A DNA stretch of 64,000 nucleotides, from positions 29,039,319 through 29,103,318 of the forward strand of contig NC_089236.1 of NCBI RefSeq assembly GCF_963924675.1, given 5' to 3'. This DNA comes from Phocoena phocoena (Eukaryota > Chordata > Mammalia > Artiodactyla > Phocoenidae). The notes under the pieces are model-generated. The model was given only the letters and a program-made list of their open reading frames with translations, was not told the DNA's origin and made no database searches. Shown here in pieces: positions 49,395-61,119 of the stretch (its first letter is position 1; each line of letters opens with the position of its first letter). Both the position numbers and the translations under genes were made by a program.

Positions 49395-50449
49395 AGGTTG
49401 TATTATTTGCAAATGCTTTCTCCCACTCTGTGGGCTGTACTTTTTTGTTGTTTATGGTTTCCTTCATTGTGCAAAATCTTTTAAGTTTAATCAGGTCCCA
49501 TTTGTTTATTTTTGTTTTTATTTCTATTACTCTAGAACTTGGATCCAAAAAGATACTGCTGTGATTAACCCAGACTGTTCTGCCTATGTTTTCCTCTAAG
49601 ACGTTTATAGTATCCGGTGTTATATTTAGATTTTTAATCCATTTTGAGTTTATTTTTGTGTACAGTGTTAGAGAATGTCCTAAAATGTAGCTGTCCAGTT
49701 TCCCCAGCACCACTTATTGAAGAGACTGTCTTTTCTCCATTGTATATTCTTGCTTCCTTGGTCATAGATTAATTAACCAAAGGTGCTTGGGTTTACTTCT
49801 GGACTTTCTATCCTGTTCCATTGATCTATATGTCTGTTTTTGTGCCACTTCCATACTGTTAAAAATGCCATTGTTAATTTTATAGGGGTTGCATTGAATC
49901 TGTATATTGCCTTGGGTAGTATAGTCATTTTGACAATATTGATTCTTCCAATCCCAGAACATGGTATATTGCTCCATCTGTTTGTGTCATCTTCAATTTC
50001 TTTCACCAGCATTTTAAGGTTTTGGGGTACAGGTCTTTTGCTTCCTCAGGTAGGTTTATTCTTAGGTATTTTATTCTTTTTGATGTGATGGTAAATTATT
50101 GTTTTCTTAATGTATCTTTCTGATCATTCATTGTTAGTGTACAGAAATGCCACAGACTTCTGTGTATTAATTTTGTATCCTGCAACATTATAGAATTAAT
50201 TGATAAGACCTAGTACTCTTCTGGTAGCACATTTAGGATTTTCTATGTATAGTATCATGTCATCTGAAAACAGTGACAGTTTTATATCCTCTTTTCCAGC
50301 TTGGATTCCCATTATTTCTTTTTCTTCTCTGATTTCCATGGCTAAGACTTCCAAAACTATGTTGAATAAAAGTGGACATCCTTGTGTTATTCCTGATCTT
50401 AGAGGAAAGGCTTTCAGCTTTTCGTTTTTGAATATGATGTTAGCTGTGG
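49395..50449 (-). mobile_element. Inverted segment of an L1 with twin-priming structure (ORF2)
   Basis: On the minus strand: RT palm through the ORF2 C-terminal part. The RT catalytic box reads F-S-D-D (50259-50270), one residue off the canonical FADD. Open minus frames 49387-49713 and 50196-50516 carry recognisable ORF2 C-terminal words (K-W-D-L-I-K-L-K-R-F-C). The right edge is the revcomp of 'ccacagctaacatc', and the left edge lies at the 'gcaaatgatgc' block, with which the plus part begins. Confidence 0.87.
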
Positions 50450-50615
50450 CAAACGATGCAAACAACAAGGGATTAATCTCCAAGATATACAAACAGTTCA
50501 TGCAGCTTAATATCAAAAAATAAAAAAAATCAAAAAATTGGAAGAAGATCTAAGTAGACATTTCTCCAAAGAAGACATACAAATGGTCAAAAAGCACATG
50601 AAGAAATGCTCAAAT
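50450..50615 (+). mobile_element. Direct 3' part of the same L1, lacking its 3' end
   Basis: 'caaacgatgcaaacaacaag', then 'gggattaatctccaagatat', then 'catttctccaaagaagacat', then 'aaagcacatgaagaaatgct', is L1 ORF2 text that starts about 15 bases before the inverted part's end point in L1 coordinates. L1 similarity stops at about 50612. No 3' UTR, AATAAA or poly-A follows, so the tail was lost by deletion or the copy ended early. Confidence 0.82.
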
Positions 50616-51091
50616 GTTTGCTTCAACTAGCAGTTCAATGGTTTAAACAGAATCAGTAGAGTTGCTTTTTCAATTGTTCTACAAGGAAAACTATCCACCT
50701 TTTCCAAATAAAAATACACCACAACAAATGATCATCTGTATCAGCAACTGTCTAACTTACATATCCCAGAATATTTCTGCATTGTAAATTTTCATATTTA
50801 TTATTTCTTATTTTGTCACAATATTTATCAAATGTAATATCTCCAACTAGCACAAATTATTTTATCAAGGATTATTTCAAAATTGCATCATTTCACTATT
50901 TTAATCATTTTATTCCTTTTGCCATACAAGTAATAATATATACTTTTCTTCTATTTGACAAGCTAGCTTATTCAAATGTTTTTTTACCTGGCTACTATGT
51001 CTCATCTAGTAGAATTTAAAAGACTAATAACAACAAGTACATAAATGTGTCACATGTGGAATTCAAAAGCTGCTTTGTAACCAGTAGTCTC
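50616..51091. other. AT-rich non-coding stretch
   Basis: I see nothing recognisable. Confidence 0.45.
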
Positions 51092-51130
51092 AGCACATAT
51101 TGTTTTTTTTTTTTTTAGCACATATTGTTT
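51092..51130 (-). mobile_element. Bare poly-A insertion with perfect 14-bp TSD
   Basis: A T-run lies between two exact copies of agcacatattgttt (51092-51105 and 51117-51130). It fits an L1-mediated insertion so severely 5'-truncated that only the A-tail (as T on this strand) remains, about 11 bases between the repeats. The structure is directly visible. The mechanism is inferred from standard target-primed reverse transcription. Local duplication by slippage is a less likely alternative. Confidence 0.75.
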
Positions 51131-53428
51131 TATTACTCTAAAATTTTAAAAAGTTCTAGCTATTTAGGAATTAGGAAAGTATTACTCAGAAGGACAATCA
51201 TATTGATAGTGATATGTCAGCTCCAAGTACTGAACCATCATAAACAAACTCTAGCATTTGCAATCAAGAAAGTTTTGAATTTAAAAAAATGAATGTTTGT
51301 TTTACAGAAACATAATGTGTACCTCAGATAAAAGTAATTGCTAAAGACCTAGAGGGATGATTACGTAGATGAATGCAATTTTGTTTTCGAAAACTTAAGA
51401 TTTTTGTAGGACAAGAATCTCTCTTTTCCAAAGTACTAAGCAGACATAACTTAATAATATGAGTAATTTAAAAGAAACATTAGAAATGCAATTCATCAGG
51501 CATCTATTGTTTCCTGACTCAATCTTGAACTTAAAAACATTTAAAGTTCACAATGTTCTACTTTTCCAGTTTTTTTTTTTTAAATGGTATTCCATTATTG
51601 TTATCCACTTTCAGAGAAAAATAGATAATTGAACTCAAGGAATATGGGTATGATTAAAACGCTAAAGGCCAGAGGATTTGTATTTTTCATTAAACACTAG
51701 AATGGAAATGGTAGATTGAGTTCAACATGATTATTTTATCATAACACAAACAGTGAAATGTAGACTTCAAGATTTTTTTTTATATTGTCCACCTTCCATC
51801 TATTTTGTAGCCTATAGAAACAAACAAACAAAAAATCCCTTAATGGTATTCCCCAAAACCTGAAAAAGGTATACAATTATTATCTCCCTTCATTGTCATC
51901 ACTGTCCACTTTGTTTTAATAAAGAATTTGGAAATCAGATATATCCTGTCAAATATCCATGGGTTTGATTTTTGTTTCTGTTTTTAATATGATGAATAAC
52001 CTTGGTAAAGTGTAGATTTAAGGAATAAAATTAATATCAAGGTTATATCATGGCCTTGCATTCAAGAATTTGCATTCAGGTTTAGCCTCACACTGGTTAG
52101 TCCCAAGAGAAGCAGGGTAAAAATACTGGGTCACAGGTATCCATGTGACCATAAAGCTAGACAAGAAATAATGCTAAAATATGCATAGGTAATTCAAATT
52201 TCAAATAAAAGTCAAGAAAATACTATAAGTAAGTAAAGAACTTATGCAAGAAAGCTGTGTTTGGGTAAAAAGAGAAGCAAAAAAATAACTATAAGGGAAG
52301 CAATAAGGGAGGTAATGCTTACCATATACTTACCTATTCTGGGCTAAGTTCTTTATAGATGCCTTGCACTGTTTAATTTTCACAAGAATCCTCTGGTGGA
52401 GAAATTATTGTACCCATTATGGAGATGAGGAAATCAGTCTTGAAAATTGATTAAGAACTTATAAATGGCACCTGTGAGACTTAAGTACATGTCTGAGTTG
52501 TATATTTTGCTTTTTCTTGTACAACATGGTTTACAATGTATCTAAAATTCTTTTACCTCTTAAGAATGAGAGATACATTCTAATGAATCAAATTGATTTA
52601 TGTTGCCCTCCTACAAATTAAAAATAGAGAGTCCATATTGGGGGATGTGGAAAGGGAATGGTGGTAGATGGAAGAAAGCATGGGTTTTGGAATTAGACAC
52701 TCATAGTTTAAAATTCATTCACTAAAATATCACTAGGTTTTAACTATTATAAATTCTACTGGTTTTGTTTTTATGCATAGCATTTTGGAAAAAAAAAAGA
52801 AATGTGGCCATAAACGACCATGCTTTCCTTCCATTTTCTCCAGTCTTTCAAATCATATTGATTGAATACAACGAGTTTTAATCTAATTTGGCATAAAGTA
52901 GATAATTTTGTCCCAGCTTTTACCATTAGGGGGTGTACTATTAGTAATAGTACATAGAAAGTGATCATAACATTAAACTTTTGTGGGTTTTTTTTGTTTG
53001 CTTGTTTTCTTGATACTTTGAGCAGTTTTCCAAATAGCATCTAGATTAGATATGGTTCTTATTTTCTCCAAAATGTGAGAAAGCCAATAGATATCATTTT
53101 CTGTTTTCAAGTGATTTGTTGAAACATATTAGTTAGAATAAAATTGATTTCAATTTAAAAATCAAATCTGGCCTCAAAAAGCCTGATTCTATTATTTAGA
53201 GCCAGAATTACATTGCTGTTATTTTTTTTAATGTGGAGAAAAAGCATCAGAATTTCTTAGAAAGTCAAACTGTAGTGCAGATAGCATGATACTTGATGAT
53301 TTTCTTCATTCATCAGAGAAAACACTCAATGCATTATCATTAATATTATTTGAAAAAAGATCCAATTCATGTAATTCTATATAAAGACACACTTTCCACA
53401 ATTAAATTCAGTGAAAGGACAGATTAAA
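51131..53428. other. AT-rich non-coding stretch
   Basis: A MIR lies at 52290-52520. Otherwise nothing is recognised. Confidence 0.45.
52290..52520 (+). repeat. MIR fragment
   Basis: Good MIR order: 'taatgcttaccatatactta', 'ctgggctaagttctttatag', 'ttaattttcacaagaatcct', 'ggtggagaaattattgtacc', 'cattatggagatgaggaaat'. Confidence 0.8.
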
Positions 53429-53440
53429 AATCCATTACTG

Positions 53441-53685
53441 GTGCAGGGCTAATGGTGGACTCTGGGAGGGCTCAGGCCAAGGAATACTTCCAGGAATTTC
53501 TGCTGCCAATGTCCCTGTCCTCACGGTGAGACAGAACCAACCCCGCCTCTGCAGGAGACCCTCCGACACCGGCAGATTACCATGTTGAGGACGCTCACAC
53601 TGCTGCACAGCCACGGTAGATCGATTTCTGAGCTGCGCACACCCTCTTTCAATTATTAAAAGTCTGAAACGGAAATTTAGGAGAC
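53441..53685 (+). other. Extra 5' segment of the full-length L1
   Basis: About 245 bases that precede the recognisable L1 5' UTR start but lie inside the TSD, so they were part of the inserted cDNA. The segment is GC-richer than the flank and has no ORF or A-tail. I cannot match it to L1 5' UTR text. It could be a 5' transduction from the source locus, a chimera with another RNA, or an upstream part of this L1 subfamily's 5' UTR. Confidence 0.6.
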
Positions 53686-55803
53686 GAGGGGGAGATAGCC
53701 GAAGAGTAAGACATGGAGATCACCTTCCTCCCCACAGATACACCAGAAATACATCTACACATGGAACAACTCCTACAGAACACCTACTGAATGCTGGCAG
53801 AAGACCTCAGACATCCCAAAAGGCAAGAAACTCCCCACGTACCTGGGTACGGCAAAAGAAAAAAGAATAAACAGAGACAAAAGGATAAGGATGGGACCTG
53901 AACGAGTGGGAGGGAGCTGTGAAGGAGGAAATGTTTCCACACACTAGGAAGCCCCTTCGTGGGCAGAGACTGTGGGTGGCAGAGGGGGAAACTTCGGAGC
54001 TGCGGAGGAGAGGACAGCAACAGGGGTGCAGAGGGCAAAGCGGGGAGATTACCGCACAGAGGATCGATGCTGACCAGCACTCACCAGCCCGAGAGGCTTG
54101 TCTGCTCACCCGCTAGGTCAGGCGGGGCTGGGAGCTGAGGTTCGGGCTTCAGTAGGAGCACAGGGAGAGGACTGGGGTTGGCAGCATGAACACAGCCTGC
54201 AGGGGGTGAGTGCACCATGGCTAGCCAGGAGGGAGTCCGGGGAAAAATCTGGACCTACTGAAGAGGCAAGAGACATTTTGTTCCCTCTTTGCTTCCTGGT
54301 GTGCAAGGAGAGGGGATTAAGAGTGCTGCTTAAAGGAGCTACAGAGACAGGTGGGAGCTGCAGATAAAAGCTCGGACCACAGACAGGGGCATGAGATGAT
54401 AACACTGTTGCTGCCGCCACCAAGAAGCCAGTGTGTGAGCACAGGTCACTATACACATCCCCCTTCCGGGGATCCTGTGCAGCCCACCACTGCCAGCGTC
54501 CTGGGATCCAGGGGCAACTTCCCTGGGAGAACGAAGAGTGTGCCTCAGGCTGGTGCAACATCACACCGGCCTCTGCCGCTGCAGGCTCACCCCGCACTCT
54601 ATGTCTTTCCTTCCCCCCCAGGCCTCAGTGAGCCAGATTCTCCGAAGTAGCTGCTCCTTTAACCCCGTCCTGTCTGAGTGAAAAACAGACGCCCTCTGGT
54701 GACCTACACGCAGAGGCGGGGCCAAATCCAAAGCTGAGCCCCTGGGAGCTGTACGAACAAAGAAGAGAAATCTCTCCCAGCAGCCTCAGAAGCAGTGGAT
54801 TAAAGCTCCACAATCAACTTGATGTACCCTGCATTTGTGGAATACATAAATAGACAACAAATCATCCCAAATTGAGGAGGTGGACTTTGAGAGCAAGATT
54901 TATGATTTTTTCCGCTTTTCCTCTTTTTGTGAGTGTGTATGTGTAAGCTCCTGTGTGAGATATTTTCTGTATAGCTTTGCTTCCACCATTTGTCCTAGGG
55001 TTCTTGCTGTCTGATTTTTTTAAAAATTTTTTTCTCTTTTTTCTTAATAATTATTTTTATTTTAATAACTTTATTATATTTTATATTACTTTATTTTATT
55101 TAACTTTATGTTCTTTCTTTTTTTCCCTTCCGTCCTTCCATCCTTCCTTCCTCCCTCCGTCTCTCCTTTCTTTCTTTCCTTCTTTCTTTCTTTCCTTCTT
55201 TCTTTCTCCTTCTTTCTTTTTCTTTCTTTCTTTCTTTCCTTCTTTCTTTCTTTCTTTCTACTTCTATTAATTCTTTCTTTCTATTTTTTCTCACTTTTAT
55301 TCTGAGCCGTGTGGATGAAAGGCTCTTGGTGCTGCAGCCAGGAGTCAGCGCTGTGTCTCTGAGGTGGGAGAGCCAACTTCAGGACACTGGTCCACAAGAG
55401 ACTGCCCAGCTGCATATAATATCAAACAGCAAAAATCTCCCAGAGATCTCCACCTCAACACCAGCAGCAAGCTTCCCTCAACGACCAGCAATCTACAGTG
55501 GTGGCCCCCCTATGCCAAACAACTAGCAAACCAGGAACACAACCTCACCCATTAGCAGAGAGGTTGCCAAAAATCATAATAAGTCAACAGACACCCCAAA
55601 AAACCCACCAGATATGGGCCAGCCCACCAGAGAGACAAGATCCAGCTTCATCCACCAGAACACAGGCACTAGTCCCCTCCACCAGGAAGCCTACACAACC
55701 CACTGAACCAACCTTAGCCACTGGAGAAAGACACCAAAAACAGCGGGAACTACAAACCTGCAGCCTGCAAAAAGGAGACCTCAAACACAGTAAGATAAGC
55801 AAA
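53686..55803 (+). promoter_or_regulatory. L1 5' UTR (internal promoter region)
   Basis: Mammalian L1 5' UTRs contain the internal Pol II promoter, with a YY1-type AAGATGGC site near +10 to +20. Here the corresponding site reads 'gagatagccgaagag', with a changed core. CpG-containing, GC-rich text extends to about 54830, then a T-rich part and the polypyrimidine tract at 55108-55290. Frames such as 54118-54597 on the minus strand are not genes. Confidence 0.75.
55108..55290 (+). repeat. (CTTT)n/polypyrimidine tract in L1 5' UTR
   Basis: A run of CTTT and CCTT units, pure pyrimidine for long spans, within the 5' UTR. The analogous place in the L1 at 40344-42313 (about 41025-41055) is only a short T/C-rich patch, so the tract has expanded here. 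Confidence 0.9.
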
Positions 55804-56694
55804 ATGAGAAGACAGAAAAACACACAGCAGATGAAGGAGCAAGATAAAAACCCACCAGACCTAACAAATGAAGAGGAAATAAGCAGTCTACCTGAAAAAT
55901 AATTCAAAATAATGATAGTAAAGATGATCCAAAATCTTGGAAATACAATAGACAAAATGCAAGAAACATTTAACAAGGACCCAGAAGAACTAAAGATGAA
56001 ACAAACAATGATGAACAACACAATAAATGAAATGAAAAATACTCTAGATGGGATCAATAGCAGAATAAGTGAGGCAGAAGAATGGATAAGTGATATGGAA
56101 GATAAAATAGTGGAAATAACTACTGCAGGGCAGAATAAAGAAAAAGAGAATAAAAATAACTGAGGACAGTTTCTGAGACCTCTGGGACAACATTAAATGC
56201 ACCAATATTCGAATTATAGGGGTTCCAGAAGAAGAAGAGAAAAAGAAAGGGACTGAGAAAATATTTGAAGAGATTATAGTTGAAAACTTCCCTAATATGC
56301 GAAAGGAAATAGTTAATCAAGTCCAGGAAGCAGAGAGTCCCAATCAGGATAAATCCAAGGAGAAACAGGTGAAGACACATATTAATCAAACTATCAAAAT
56401 TTAAATACAAAGCAAACATATTAAAAGCAGCAATGGAAAAACAACAAATAACACACAAGGGAATCACCATAATGTTAACAGCTGACCTTTCAGCAGAAAC
56501 TCCGCAAGCCAGAAGGCACTGGCAGGACATATTTAATGTGATGAAGGAGAAACACCTGCAACAAAGATTACTCTACCTAGCAAGGATCTCATTCAGATTT
56601 GATGTAGAAATTAAAAACCTTACAGACAAACAAAAGCTGAGAGTTCAGCACCACCAAACCAGCTTTTAAACAAATGCTAAAGGAACTTCTCTAG
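55804..56694 (+). pseudogene. L1 ORF1 pseudogene (RNA-binding protein)
   Basis: ORF1p binds L1 RNA as a trimeric coiled-coil chaperone. The start ATG at 55804 opens M-R-R-Q-K and continues into M-K-E-Q-D-K. The first break is a TAA at 55900-55902 (E-to-stop by position), after about 32 codons. A second open piece (55912-56163) covers the coiled-coil with M-K-N-T-L-D-G-I-N-S-R-I and ends in TGA. The RRM and CTD follow in other frames, and 56433-56669 holds part of the CTD (T-A-D-L-S-A-E-T). The end is TAG at 56692-56694. Length fits a normal ORF1 of about 300 codons. The upstream open text from 55498 is 5' UTR in frame with it. Confidence 0.88.
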
Positions 56695-56752
56695 GCAAGA
56701 AACCCAAGAGAAGGAAAAGACCTACAATAACGAACACAAACCAATTGGGAAA

Positions 56753-59700
56753 ATGGGAATGGGAACATACATATTGATAATTACCTTACATGTAAATGGA
56801 CTAAATGCTCCCACCAAATGACACAGATTGGCTGAACGAATAAAAAACAAGACCCATATATAGGCTGTCTACAAGAGACCCACTTCAGACCTAGAGACAC
56901 ATACAGACTGAAAGTAAGGGGATGGAAAAAGATATTCCATGCAAATGGAAAACAAAATAAAGCTGGAGTAGCAATTCTCATATCAGACAAAATAGACTTT
57001 AAAATAAAGACTATTAGAAGAGACAAAGAAGAACACTACATAATGATAAAGGGATTGATCCAAGAAGAAGATATAACAATTGTAAATATTTATGCACCCA
57101 ACATAGGAGCACATCAATACATAGGGCAAATACTAACAGCCATAAAAGGGGAAATCGACAGTAACACATTCATATTAGGGTACTTTAACACCTCACTTTC
57201 ACCAATGAACAGATCATCCAAAATGAAAATAAATAAGGAAACAGAAGCTTTAAATGATACATTAAACAAGATGGACTTAATTGATATTTATAGGACATTC
57301 CATCCAATAACAACAGAATACACTTTCTTCTCAAGTGTTCATGGAACATGCTCCTAGATAGATCATATCTTGGGTCACAAATCAAACTTTGGCAAATTTA
57401 AGAAATTGAAATTGTACCAGGTATCTTTTTCCGACCACAATGCTATGAGACTAGATATCAATTACAGGAAAAGATCTGTAAAAAATACAAATACATGGAG
57501 GCTAAATAATACACTACTTAATAACAAAGTGATCACTGAAGAAATCAAAGAGGAAATCACAAAATACCTAGAAAAAATGACAATGGAGCCACGATGACCC
57601 AAAACCTATGAGATGCAGCAAAAGCAGTTCTAAGAGGAAAGTTTATAGCAATACAATCCTACCTTAAGAAACAGGAAACATCTCGAATAAACAATCTAAC
57701 CTTGCACCTAAAGCAATTAGAGAGAGAAGAACAAAAAAACCGTCAAAGTTAGCAGAAGGAAAGAAATCATAAAAATCAGATCAGAAATAAATGAAAAAGA
57801 AATGAAGGAAACAGTAGCAAAGATCAATTAAACTAAAAGCTGGTTCTTTGAGAAGATAAACAAAATTTATAAACCATTAGCCAGACTTATCAAGAAAAAA
57901 AGGGAGAAAACTCAAATCAATAGAATTAGAAATGAAAAAGGAGAAGTAACAACTGACACTGCAGAAATACAAAAGATCATGAGAGATTTTTACAAGCAAC
58001 TCTATGCCAATAAAATGTACAACCTGGAAGAAATGGACAATTTCTTAGAAATGCACAACCTGCTGAGACTGAATCAGGAAGAAATAGAAAATATGAACAG
58101 ACCAATCACAAGCACTGAAATTGAAACTGTGATTGAAAAATCTTCCAACAAACAAAAGCCCAGGACCAGATGGCTTCACAGGCAAATTCTATCAAACATT
58201 TAGAGAAGAGCTAACACCTATCTTTCTCAAACTCTTCCAAAATATAGCAGAGGGAGGAACACTCCCAAACTCCTTCTATGAGGCCACCATCACCTTGATA
58301 CCAAAACCAGACAAGGATGTCACAAAGAAAGAAAACTACAGCCCCATATCACTGATGAACATAGATTCAAAAATCCTCAACAAAATATTAGCAAACAGAA
58401 TCCAACAGCACATTAAAAGGAGCATACACCATGATCAAGTGGGGTTTATTCCAGGAATGCAAGGATTCTTCAATATATGCAAATCAAACAATGTGATAAA
58501 CCATATTAATTAATTGAAGGAGAAAAAACATATGATCATCTCAATAGATGCAGACAAAGCTTTCGACAATATTCAACACACATTTATGATAAAAACCCTG
58601 TGGAAAGTAGGTATAGATGCAACTTTCCTCAACATAATAAAGGCCATATATGAAAAACCCACAGCTAACATCGTCCTTAACGGTGAAATACTGAAAACAT
58701 TTCCACTAAGAACAGGAAGAAGACAGAGCACTCTTATTCAACAAAGTTTTGGAAGTTTTAGCCACAGCATTCAGAGAAGAAAAGGAAATAAAAGGAATCC
58801 AAAATGGAAAAGAAGCAGTAATGTTGTCACTGTTTGCTGATGACATTATACTATACATAGAGAATCCTAAAAATGCTACCAGAAAACTAGTAGAGCTAAT
58901 CAATGTATTTGGTAAAGTAGCAGGATACAAAATTAATGCACAGAAATCTCTGGCATTCCTATACACTAATGATGAAAAATCTGAAAGTGAAATCAAGAAA
59001 ACACTGTCTTTTCCCATTGCAACAAAAATAATAAAATATCTAGGAATAAATCTACCTAAGGAGAAAAAAGACCTGTATGCAGAAAGTTATAAGACACTGA
59101 TGAAAGAAATTAAAGATGATACAAATAGATGGAGAGATATACCATGTTCTTGGATTGGAAGAATCAACATTGTGAAAATGACTCTACTACCCAAAGCAAT
59201 CTACAGATTCAATGCAATCCCTATCAAACTACCACTGGCATTTTTCACAGAACTTGAACAAAAAATTTCGCAATTTGTATGGAAACACAAAAGACCCCGA
59301 ATATCCAAAACAATCTTGAGAACGAAAAACGAAGCTGGAGAAATCAGGCTCCCTGACTTCAGACTATACTACAAAGCTACAGTAATCAAGACAGTATGGT
59401 ACTGGCACAGAGACAGAAACAGATCAATGGAACAGGATAGAAAGTCCAGATATAAACCCATGCACATATGGTCACATTATCTCTGATAAAGGAGGCAGGA
59501 ATATTCAGTCGATAAAGGACATCCTCTTCAATAAGTGGTGCTGGGAAACCTGGAAAGGTAGGTGTAAAAGTATGAGATTATACCACTACCTAACACCATA
59601 CACAAAAATAAGCTCAAAATGGATTAAAGACCTAAATGTAAGGCCAGAAAATATCAAACTCTTAGAGGAAAACATAGGCAGAGCACTCTATGACATAAAT

Positions 59701-60552
59701 CACAGCAAGATCCTTTTTGACCCACCTCCTACAGAAATGGAAATAAAAACAAAAATTAAAAAATGGGACCTAATGAAACTTCAAAGCTTTTGCACAGCAA
59801 AGGAAACCATAAACAAGACCAAAAGAAAACACTCTAAATGGGAGAAAATACTTGCAATGAAGCACCTGACAAAGGATTAATCCCCTAAATTTACAAGAAG
59901 CTCATGCAGCTCAATAACAAAAAAACAACAACCCAATCCAAAAATGTCAGAAGACCTAAATAGACATTTCTCCAAAGTACATATACAGACTGCCAACAAA
60001 CACATGAAAGAATGCTCAACATCATTAATCATTAGAGAAATGCAAATCAAAACTACAATGACATATCATCTCACACCAGTCAGAATGGCCATCATCAAAA
60101 AATCTAGAAACAATAAATGCTGGAGAGGGTGTGGAGAAAAGGGAATCCTCTTGCACTGCTGGTGGGAATGTGAATTGGTACAGCCGCTATGGAGAACTGT
60201 ATGGAGGTTCCTTTAAAAAGTACAAATAGAACTACCATATGACCCAGCAATTCCAGTACTGGTCATATACCCTGAGAAAACTGTAATTCAAAAAGAGTCA
60301 TGTACCAAAATGTTCATTGCAGCTCTATTTACAATAACCCAGAGATGGAAACAACCTAAGTGTCCATCATCAGATGAATGGATAAAGAAGATGTGGCACA
60401 TACATACAATGGAATATTATTCAGGTATAAAAAGAAACGAAACTGAGCGATTTTTAATGAGGTGGATAGACCTAGAGTCTGTCATACAGAGTGAAGTAAG
60501 TCAGAAAGAGAAAGACAAATACCATATGCTAACACATATATATGAAATTTAA
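56753..60552 (+). pseudogene. L1 ORF2 pseudogene (endonuclease/reverse transcriptase)
   Basis: ORF2p nicks target DNA and primes reverse transcription. The start is M-G-M-G-T-Y-I-L-I-I-T-L at 56753. Early stops include TGA after about 22 codons (56819-56821). The endonuclease domain covers about 56753-57500. Its D-H pair is readable at about 57361-57366 and S-D-H-N at 57430-57441, but the usual G-D-F-N reads G-Y-F-N at 57178-57189, with the catalytic Asp replaced by Tyr. The RT domain holds P-G-P-D-G-F-type text near 58160-58180 and the intact catalytic F-A-D-D at 58833-58844. The frame 58749-59486 (245 codons) is the longest open part. The C-terminal Cys-rich region lies at about 60100-60200. 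Total length matches about 1,260 codons. Confidence 0.9.
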
Positions 60553-60782
60553 GAAAAATAAATGACATGAAAAACCTAGGGGTAAGACAGGAATAAAGAC
60601 AGAGACCTACTAGAGAATGGAGTTGAGGATATGGGGAGGGGTAATGGTAAGCTGTGAAAAATCGATAGAGAGGCATTGACATATATACCCTACCAAACGT
60701 TAGGTAGATAGCTAGTGGGAAGCAGCCACATAGCACAGGGAGATCAGCTCGGTGCTTTGTGACTGCCTGGAGGGGTGGGTTA

Positions 60783-60801
60783 GGGAGGGTTGAAGGGAGG
60801 G
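60783..60801 (+). other. Potential G-quadruplex in L1 3' UTR
   Basis: Four GGG runs with loops of 1, 5 and 1 bases in the L1 3' UTR, matching the position of the other two copies. Confidence 0.6.
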
Positions 60802-61119
60802 AGACCAAGAGGGAAGAGGTATGGGAACATATTTATATGTATAACTGTTTCACTTTGTTATAAAGCAGAAACTAACACACCATTGTAAAGCAATTATACT
60901 CCAATAAAGATGAAAAAAAAAAAAGAATCCATTACTGCTGTCACTCAAATTGAAATTTTTGTCTTCTCACTAAGAGACTGACTTACTATGATATAGAAAA
61001 CAAACTACTGTACCTCTCAGTGAAAAATTGCTCCAACATTTCTACGATTAACAAGACCTCTTTGACGATTTATCTGCACTTTCTATATCCTTATATATAA
61101 AGCAGTCATTCCTTATAAA

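Larger units (their letters stand above)
53441..60925 (+). mobile_element. Near full-length LINE-1, 7.5 kb, 12-bp TSD, defective
   Basis: The duplication aatccattactg lies at 53429-53440 and 60926-60937, bracketing 7,485 bases. The order is an extra 5' segment (53441-53685), a canonical 5' UTR start 'gagggggagatagccgaaga' at 53686 (a mutated AGATGGCGGAAGAG-like element), a GC-rich 5' UTR with a polypyrimidine tract, ORF1 (55804-56694), a 58-base gap, ORF2 (56753-60552), a 3' UTR and the tail CCAATAAAGATG plus A12. Both ORFs are broken by stops and frameshifts. It is by far the most complete L1 in the window. Confidence 0.95.

Noticed and set aside
54118..54597. 159-codon minus-strand reading frame
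   Set aside because: It lies in the GC-rich L1 5' UTR, where low stop-codon density allows long chance frames.
55106..55294. Lys/Arg/Glu-rich minus-strand peptide
   Set aside because: Translation of the polypyrimidine tract.
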